Assembly (NCBI RefSeq): GCF_040412425.1
Contig: NC_089782.1
Location: 19,775,122 to 19,839,121, forward strand
From: Macrobrachium rosenbergii
Taxonomy: Eukaryota; Arthropoda; Malacostraca; Decapoda; Palaemonidae
Direction: 5' to 3'
Length of the DNA: 64,000 bases
In this document: positions 57,570 through 64,000 of the stretch, piece by piece
How positions within the stretch are numbered: the stretch's first letter is position 1
Layout: each line of letters starts with the position of its first letter
Notes under the pieces: model-generated
The model's database searches: none
Seen by the model: the letters and a program-made list of their open reading frames with translations, nothing else
Told to the model about the DNA's origin: nothing
Translations under genes and position numbers: made by a program

Positions 57570-58650
57570 CTCTCGTACTAAGCAATTCTGTACACAGTAT
57601 TCCAAAGTGTTTCGTTCAGCACCAGAGCTCCTCATTATGAAAGATTTTCTGCTGCTCAGACACATTCTTTCAACTTAACTGAATACGAAGCTGATGGGCA
57701 TAATTAGTTTGTTGTATTTAACCTAAAATAAAATTTGTAAGGAATAAATTCCTAATCCTTTTTTTTTCTTTAAGAAAAACTACAGTACTTTTGTCCAGCT
57801 GTCAGGACAATCTGATGTTCAGTTATCGTTGCACTGATTGACATTTCAACATTAGCTGGTCCTGTCAAAAAGATCAGCTTACAAGAAGTAAATTAATTAT
57901 TAATGTTATTTCTCTTTTCATTGTTTATGCAGTAACAGGCGTAACTGGGTCTACTGGTTAATTTCAAATCCACCTTTGGCATTAGTGATATTAAAATCAT
58001 TTATATGCATGAGCACTTAAATTGTAAATCAAGCACGTACATGTTCATAGCTGAGCAGTACATTTACTTTTTTTTTTTTTATAAAAAATATTCTTTAAAT
58101 GTAGGTGATATCTTTTTCTGTTTTATTATTACCAGGGTGATAATTAATGACAAAAAGACAGAGAGCAATGAATTACTCTCCACAAACAACTATTTTTAGT
58201 GGTTAGGTTAAAGGAAAATGAAATTAGCAGATGACAACAATGTTATCCAACGATTTCTTGTGTTGCCAATATTTGGTATGAACAGAACATTAAAAAAAAA
58301 GACCCCATAATTTTGAGGCTTATTGTATTTATGCTGTATACAGTATACAGTATTATTGATAAATCTAAGAGAAATTCGTAGGTTGTTGTGAACATCATGT
58401 TAAGCTTAAGAAAAATACTTTATTTGAAGATTAGTAGGAAAAAGACTATCTGTACAAAGTATTTCATTGAAATAGAGCAAGTTTGGTAATCATATTAGTT
58501 ATGAAATTTGAATGAAAATGTTATACTTAATGTGGAAAGCATATTTACTGATGAGTCATCATTTCTTTTGGATTTTTTAGAGGACAATTTTAACCTACTC
58601 TCCTGACATGTTTCATGCCAAGTTAATTAATGTGTAATTCTACCTTTCAG
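57570..58650. other. ABCA intron 12, distal part
   Basis: AT-rich. Nothing recognised. Acceptor TACCTTTCAG at 58641-58650. Confidence 0.65.
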
Positions 58651-58765
58651 TGATGCTAATGACCTAACGGATATTCGTCGTGTTACTGGTGTGTGTCCGC
58701 AGCATGACATAATCTTCATGACACTAACTCCTCGTGAACATCTGAGCTTCTTTGCACGAGTTAGG
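58651..58765 (+). CDS. ABCA5: ABCA5-like transporter, exon 13 (NBD1 Q-loop)
   Basis: Phase 2 in, 0 out; donor AGG followed by GTATTA. It encodes DANDLTDIRRVTGVCPQHDI, IFMTLTPREHLSFFARVR. GVCPQHDI-x-F contains the Q-loop Gln, and L-T-x-x-E/R-H-L matches the ABCA family. Confidence 0.97.
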
Positions 58766-58844
58766 GTATTAAAAACAGTGGCGCAACTTTTTAATTTGCT
58801 TGTTTGATTGTACGATTAAAATCTGTTTTTGAGGTGAAACATAT

Positions 58845-59910
58845 CCCCTACCATTTGCTTTATCTGCGACTACTTGGCACAAGTTTGACAAGTGTTAAAA
58901 TTGAAACAATTGTTGACAAATGCTCCTGGTAGTTACTGCCACTCTTTAGAGGGTGGGGGTAAGAAAGTGACTGCTCTTGTTGATGAAACCAGCTGGTTGT
59001 GTAGACAAGTGCTCTGAAATTTGGGTTTGTTTTTCTCAGTTAATGAATTGGATTGTTTGGATTTTGGTTTGTACTTGGCAGCATGGATTCTTCTTCTTAA
59101 TCTTCCGTAACGAAATCTGTTAGATGTTGTAAGGTAAGTGGTTGTAAGACCAGATTGGGTTAATTGAAGTAGGCTACTCATGAAATATGCACTGATCATC
59201 GAGGGATGAATTGTAATTCAGACAACAACTGTGATCATTGCAAAGATTAGTCTTTGGAAGAGAGAGAGAAGATGATGAATTGCTAATTAGAGGAGAGAAG
59301 GGTAGACTTAGAAAGAGGGTAAAGAGAATCACTAGTCTTGAGGCTAGGGCTTCTTTAGAATTAACACCTGGTCAGGAAGATAGAGATAAGTTTATAGATT
59401 CTTTTATAGTGGATATAGATCCTTGTTCGGATCTTGTTCACCCAAAATGTCAGCTCAGGGTAATAGATTAGATTTAATGCAGTCAGTTATTGACTTTGTT
59501 ATATCTAGATAGAATTTTTGTGTAACAGTTTGAGTTGGTTGCATAGAATGTGTCTTGTGCAATTGTGGGGACAATGTCCCCTCATTCCTTTGGCCACCCC
59601 ATGGATGCAGCCTTGCATGTCACCTTGGCCCCCCAGCCAACAGGCCTGGTAGTCCGGGGTTTTCCAGATGAGGACTAAAATCCCAGAATGTTCAAGGACT
59701 GTGCCCTCTGTCTCCTGCCTTTGCTTCTCGGTCCTCCTTGGACAGAGTTAGAGCATGGTCGCATAAGGACAGGTATGGTATTTCTAGAGCTTGTGTTTGA
59801 CCTCATTGCCCCATGGTTATTCTAGTGATTTGTCCAAGCCAAGTAACCAATTGCGCCAAGTAGTCACAGATGAAGCAAATGATAGAGGTTAAGTACCTAA
59901 AAATTAATTT
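58845..59910 (+). mobile_element. Internally deleted DIRS-like element (inverted ends plus gag)
   Basis: The left end (CATTTGCTTTATCTGCGACT, ACTTGGCACAA, about 58851-58882) returns inverted at the right end (TTGCGCCAAGTAGTCACAGA, TGAAGCAAATG, 59849-59882). Inside is only a gag-like part: an ATG at 59083 reads MDSSS, a stop, then RCCKVSGCKTRLG, THEICTDHRGMNCNSDNN and CDHCKD. The Cys spacing is like the gag at 63649. About 1.07 kb, with no RT or recombinase, so it is a non-autonomous derivative in ABCA intron 13. Confidence 0.72.
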
Positions 59911-60065
59911 TATCATAAAAATCATTATTATGCCAAATTAAGTAATGCTTTTGTTTACTAAAAGGAATGCAGAAATGGTATGATGAATGACAGACTTGTG
60001 TAATTATGTTTTTTTTTTTTTTAATTGTCTGTGCCATTCTTTCTTGAATTTGGATTATTTTTCAG

Positions 60066-60162
60066 GGAATACCATCAAACAGAATTGCAACTGAAGTTGA
60101 GAATACTCTCAAGGAAGTTGATCTTACCTCCAAAGCAGATACAAAAGGAGCAGATTTGTCAG
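60066..60162 (+). CDS. ABCA5: ABCA5-like transporter, exon 14 (NBD1 helical region)
   Basis: Phase 0 in, 1 out; acceptor TTTTTCAG. It encodes GIPSNRIATEVENTLKEVDL, TSKADTKGADLS. The signature motif begins at its end (LS) and continues in exon 15. GIP-x-N-x-I-x-x-E-V matches ABCA5 closely. Confidence 0.96.
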
Positions 60163-60354
60163 GTTTGTTAGGAATGCTACATGAACTTGTAATAAACATT
60201 ACATGTAGAAATGAATTTTAATATGAATAAGTACCTACATCATCTTTACTTGCGTAGTAAAATCTTGAAATGAAAGTTTAATTTTAAGGTTACTGTTCTT
60301 GTGCTAATATTAATCAGTGCTATGTATTCATAAGGTTTATCAATACAAAAACAG

Positions 60355-60497
60355 GAGGACAGAAGAGAAAACTCTCCATTGGAATAGCTTTGATTGGAGA
60401 TCCAAGGATTATTTTCTTGGACGAACCTACTGCTGGAGTAGATGCTTATTCCAGAAGACGGTTATGGGCACTCCTTAAGAACCGGAAACAAGGAAAG
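60355..60497 (+). CDS. ABCA5: ABCA5-like transporter, exon 15 (signature and Walker B)
   Basis: Phase 1 in, 0 out; acceptor AAACAG, donor AAG followed by GTATGT. It encodes [40 protein letters not shown] and LKNRKQGK. The ABC signature [10 protein letters not shown] is split across exons 14 and 15. Walker B is [12 protein letters not shown], with the catalytic Glu. So NBD1 is complete and probably active. Confidence 0.98.
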
Positions 60498-60690
60498 GTA
60501 TGTTTTTGTTAGACTAGGTCTTCCAAGTCAAGATGGTTTGGCAGGAATAGTTCAGGTGTGACCCTTGACTATTTTTAACTTAATAAATAAGTGATGTAGT
60601 ATTGTGTAATATTTTCTAGTGTAGGTAAATTTGTGGAAATTTGTGAGAATAGACTTGAAGGGAGTAATATTTTGTTTCATGTGATCACAG

Positions 60691-60830
60691 GTAATCTTGC
60701 TGACAACCCACTTCATGGATGAGGCAGACATTCTTGCTGACCGAAAGGCTATAATCTCTAAAGGCAGACTTCGCTGTTGTGGCTCATCCCTCTTTCTCAA
60801 AAATAAATTTGGGCTTGGATACCACCTGAC
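60691..60830 (+). CDS. ABCA5: ABCA5-like transporter, exon 16 (NBD1 H-loop)
   Basis: Phase 0 in, 2 out; acceptor GATCACAG, donor GAC followed by GTAAGA. It encodes [47 protein letters not shown]. The H-loop His is in [22 protein letters not shown], C-x-GSS-x-FLK-x-K-x-G-x-GY is the strongest ABCA5-type block in the gene. Confidence 0.98.
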
Positions 60831-61221
60831 GTAAGATAAATCCCACACTTCATTTGGACTGTTCTTCCTTCATTGGAAATTAGTCATAGCATTAGTAAAT
60901 TTAACTGAGATAAACATTGTGTATGTATTGCATATGGAGTAGGCATTATAATAAAAAAGTGTAAACATTATAAATGGCAAGGTCTATTAAATGCAATATT
61001 TTGATCTCTTATAAAAGCATATCAGGAATTAAAGCTTATGTCTCAATATTTGTATGTAAAAAGACTTAATTAGTGAGCATGGGGATGAATTTGGATCAAG
61101 AAAATGCAAGAAATGCTTCCTCTTGAATATTTTGTTTATAAGATAGAAATGAAAAAGTGCTTAGGAAAGTTGGAGTATTTTGTAATAAGAAGTAACACTT
61201 CATTTCATGCTGTCTTCACAG

Positions 61222-61453
61222 TCTAGTAGTTGATGATGAAATTGAAGCCAGTTCAGTCACCAGAGTACTGCAGGATATCATAAAGGAAGCTCAACTGGCT
61301 CGACATTATGGTAAAGAGATGTCATTTATATTACCCTCTGATTCTGTAAGTGCCTTTCCCGATTTATTTTCTCTTCTTGACCAACACATCAAGAAAGAAG
61401 TGGAGACTGTTGGTATTGAGGGCTACGGCATATCAATGACTACCCTTGAGGAG
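61222..61453 (+). CDS. ABCA5: ABCA5-like transporter, exon 17 (NBD1 tail), last exon in window
   Basis: Phase 2 in, 0 out; acceptor TCTTCACAG, donor GAG followed by GTAAGA. It encodes LVVDDEIEASSVTRVLQDII, EMSFILPSDSVSAFPDLFSL, DQHIKKEVETVGIEGYGISM, TTLEE. The Y-G-(I/V)-S-M-TTLE-(E/D) ending is the conserved NBD1 tail of ABCA5-type proteins, and the next exon should continue V-F-L. The gene runs on past the window with TMD2 and NBD2. Confidence 0.97.
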
Positions 61454-63240
61454 GTAAGAATTATTTAACGTTATCTCTGTCTTTAGTCTATGGATGAATC
61501 TTGATTTTTCATACATGAAATTCATTTTAGAACCCGAGAACAAAGCCTTTCAGTCTTTGGTTTGACTTCCCTTTCTTGATGGTAAACTCAAATGCACTTT
61601 CCTTTCCGTATTTATTTATTTATTACTTGACATTGATTAAACATATTCAATTTTATTTATCAGTATACTGTATATATTTTGAAATCTTATTTAATATTTG
61701 CTGTTTGCAATATACAAGTATTTATTTGTTTAATTGGAAACCCATCACTCATAATTTGTCCTTTTGTGTTCCATGAACTAGCCCGAGACTTCAGTCCCAC
61801 ATAAAAAAAAAAAAACATAGAAAATGACAGTAAGCACACATAGTTGCATCCCAGCTCTCAAGCAGCTAAATGTTTTGTTATTCCTATAGCTGTGAGAGTG
61901 ATAACTACTCCTGAAATCCATGGACACATAAAGTAATTGTAATTTTTTAGGGTTGTCTTTATTTATCTCACCTATTTTTTTCATTTTCTTTGTATTCTGG
62001 AGGGCAGCCTAATTGGATGGTCTTCCCTTTTTTCTGGATGGTAGTTTAAGAAATTTTTGTATGTGGACTATTCATTGTCTCTCATTACTCAAATCAGTAA
62101 AGTTATTGATCTTCATCTAAGAAAGTATTGCCTTTGTTAAAAAAATATGCTGGTGAGTGTTCTAAAAAAAAGAATTGTGATTAGTTGTCATAAATAGTGG
62201 ACTATTGCAACTCTTATCTTCCATAATCTACTCAAGATACATCTTAGGAAGCTACAAATAGATAGTGGCAAGATTAATAAAAGGGTATGGCACCTGGGGA
62301 CAGGATTACCCTTGCATTGCTATGAGTCGCACTTTCTTTATCAAAGCTAGAATAATGCTTAAAATGTGTGTAATGACTTATCAAGCTATCAAGACTGGAT
62401 GTCTAAAATACCTGAAAGATGTGCTGAAAATATAGCCGAAGAATGGAGTCAAACACAAGATTAGTTATTTGATGCACTTTGAATGTTTGATTTTAGAGAA
62501 TTTAAATTTGCAACCACACAACTTTACAGTAAACTTGCACTTGATAGCTGGAGGACTGAAAATATCAAGTATTTCAAGAAAAATTGAAAGCTTTCTTATT
62601 CACTGAGTGTTTTAAGTGTGAATTTGACAGCTAACACTGAGCGCCTTCAGTGGAAGTGCTGTACAGTGTTTGCAAGCTTTTATATATTGGATGCAACACA
62701 CAGATAATTAAAACATACTCATTTGGTCCTGTAGAAATAGCAGGACTGACAGTTTAGTTCCATAATCTAAAAATTCTTCATCTTCATCACCTTGAAACGA
62801 GGCATCAGTATGTTTGTAAAAATATGGATTCATTTACTTTTTAAATGTATTGTAAAGGTATACTCTCTCACTGACATACTAGAATTTGAATTGTTTAACA
62901 TTTATAGTTTTCAAGGTAACTTAAAAAACCCAGAATCTGAAAAACTAGTTTTTAGAATGCCTTTGAAATAACAGAACTTGTCTAGAATTCTAGAATCTAA
63001 AAATTTTTATAAAAAAGTTTGATGCAGTAATAAGAATACTCACTAAATGAAGGAAAAAAGTTTGCAAAAGAGAAGGGCAGAAAAATTAGCTTACTTTTGA
63101 GCTACATGCTGTCGATTGTGATGAAGATGAAGAGGAAGGTACACTGTATATGGATTAGATTATTCATATGTAAAGGTTTGAGGTTGTTTTTTGTTGCTTA
63201 TATTTTTTCCTAATATGATTCTGCAATGGGGAGGGGGTTA
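61454..63240. other. ABCA intron 17
   Basis: AT-rich intron, nothing recognised. I looked for an exon starting V-F-L (or a similar continuation of NBD1) and did not find one. Confidence 0.6.
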
Positions 63241-63244
63241 GGAA

Positions 63245-64000
63245 ACAGAGATAGCTTTCATTTTTATATAAGTAACTTACCAAGTAAATTGTTATAGTTT
63301 CTATTAACCGGCAGCTAAAAATTTTGAAATTCGCAGGTCGCGCTATTTTGTTTGGCTAGGTGACTAACCCCTCCCACTTTCCGGGTAAGAGAAGAATAAC
63401 TAGCAAAAGTATTCAATTTGTTTCTGCCAGCTAATGACTGTACACCAACTTTTAGCAGCAGCTCTGATTTTGAAATTCGTCTTTCCTATTGATTTCTCAT
63501 CGCATTTGGTGAAGTACTCTTGCTTTGATAGCCTTTCGGCATTATGGGATAAGAGTTAGATTCTGTTTTTTTGACCTGTATTGTGATTCTCATTATAACG
63601 ACTTTCCTTATTTACCGATTGTGACTGTAGTTTACTTGTTTTTTCCAAATGTCAGACTCAAGTTCGACTAGCTTTAGGTATTGCAGCAAAGGCTGCAATA
63701 CACATTTGACTAAGGAATTGTGCCATTCACATTCTATCTGCACATATTGTAGAGGACAAATTTGTTCAGAAGACTTATGATGTAATGAATGTGTAGACTG
63801 GGACAGTAAGAAGTGGAGGACTTTAAGATCTCATTTAAATAAACTGGCTATGGTAGAGATAAAAAGAGATAAGCAACAGCCATATGAATTAGTAAGTCTT
63901 TAGCTAGCCAGGGATCTGTTGATCATGATATTGATAATGCTAACGTCGAGATTGACGTTCCTGTTATTTTTGTTGATCCCGTACACAGTTCTCCTGCTAT
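63245..64000 (+). mobile_element. 5' end of another DIRS-like element (runs off the window)
   Basis: The left end (AAGTAACTTACCAAGTAAAT, from about 63269) has the ACTTACC style of the other DIRS termini. The leader contains CTATTAACCGGCAGC, GACTAACCCCTCCCAC. An ATG at 63649 opens a gag-like frame. Confidence 0.6.
63649..63903 (+). pseudogene. gag-like Cys-rich ORF, broken by one stop
   Basis: Reads MSDSSSTSFRYCSKGCNTHL, CHSHSICTYCRGQICSEDL, a TGA at 63778-63780, then CNECVDWDSKKWRTLRSHLN, KLAMVEIKRDKQQP and a TAG at 63901-63903. Eight Cys and several His in C-x-x-C-like spacing, ending C-x-E-C-x-x-W, suggest a small zinc-binding N-terminal domain of the DIRS-like gag. The same head appears near 395, 6579 and 59083. 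Only one stop interrupts it, so it is among the youngest remnants here. Confidence 0.6.

Noticed and set aside
61778..61984. Minus-strand ORF in the last intron as an exon of another gene
   Set aside because: No recognised motif and no splice context; it contains a poly-T run.

Overview
This is a eukaryotic window, intron-rich and AT-rich with many transposable elements. It most likely comes from a decapod crustacean (shrimp, crayfish, prawn or similar). I infer this from the kinds of repeats present: several DIRS-like tyrosine-recombinase retroelements, a tRNA-headed SINE, and short repeats of types I associate with decapod genomes. The species cannot be fixed from sequence alone.

The only host gene I can defend is a multi-exon ABC transporter of subfamily A on the + strand. 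It runs from a start codon at 5618 to the last visible exon at 61222-61453 and continues past the window end. Seventeen coding exons are placed. Sixteen join with consistent phase, and together they read as N-terminus, TM1, extracellular loop, the rest of TMD1, then a complete NBD1 (Walker A, Q-loop, signature, Walker B, H-loop) and its regulatory tail. Motifs around the H-loop, the sequence after TMD1 and the end of the NBD1 tail point to the ABCA5 branch. TMD2 and NBD2 lie downstream. Exon 2 (TM1) has an unresolved 3' end, and a short exon between exons 2 and 3 was not found.

The introns hold most of the interest. Two near-full-length DIRS-like elements (6228-12763 and 21945-28690) and a third (42715-46915) carry decayed gag, RT-RNase H and tyrosine-recombinase reading frames between inverted termini. 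More remnants lie at 1-2055, 15770-18975, 20380-21800, 33780-35170 (minus), 55080-55640, 58845-59910 and 63245-64000. At four loci the 3' end has the same architecture: an inverted terminus followed by a palindromic module of about 290-330 bp. In the two fullest elements this module carries an inverted copy of the 5' leader. The sequences differ between loci but the layout is the same.

Other content: a piggyBac-like element with TTAA ends (28719-29781); a 380-bp-period satellite enclosed by similar TTAA-ended inverted repeats (40345-42541); a SINE with a perfect 17-bp target-site duplication; two non-LTR reverse transcriptase pieces; three foldback or MITE-like elements; a psq-type HTH fragment; and a foldback duplication of a repeat-associated protein gene (2066-4484). 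Upstream of the ABCA gene is an unidentified 158-codon ORF with a signal-anchor-like N-terminus (4987-5463).
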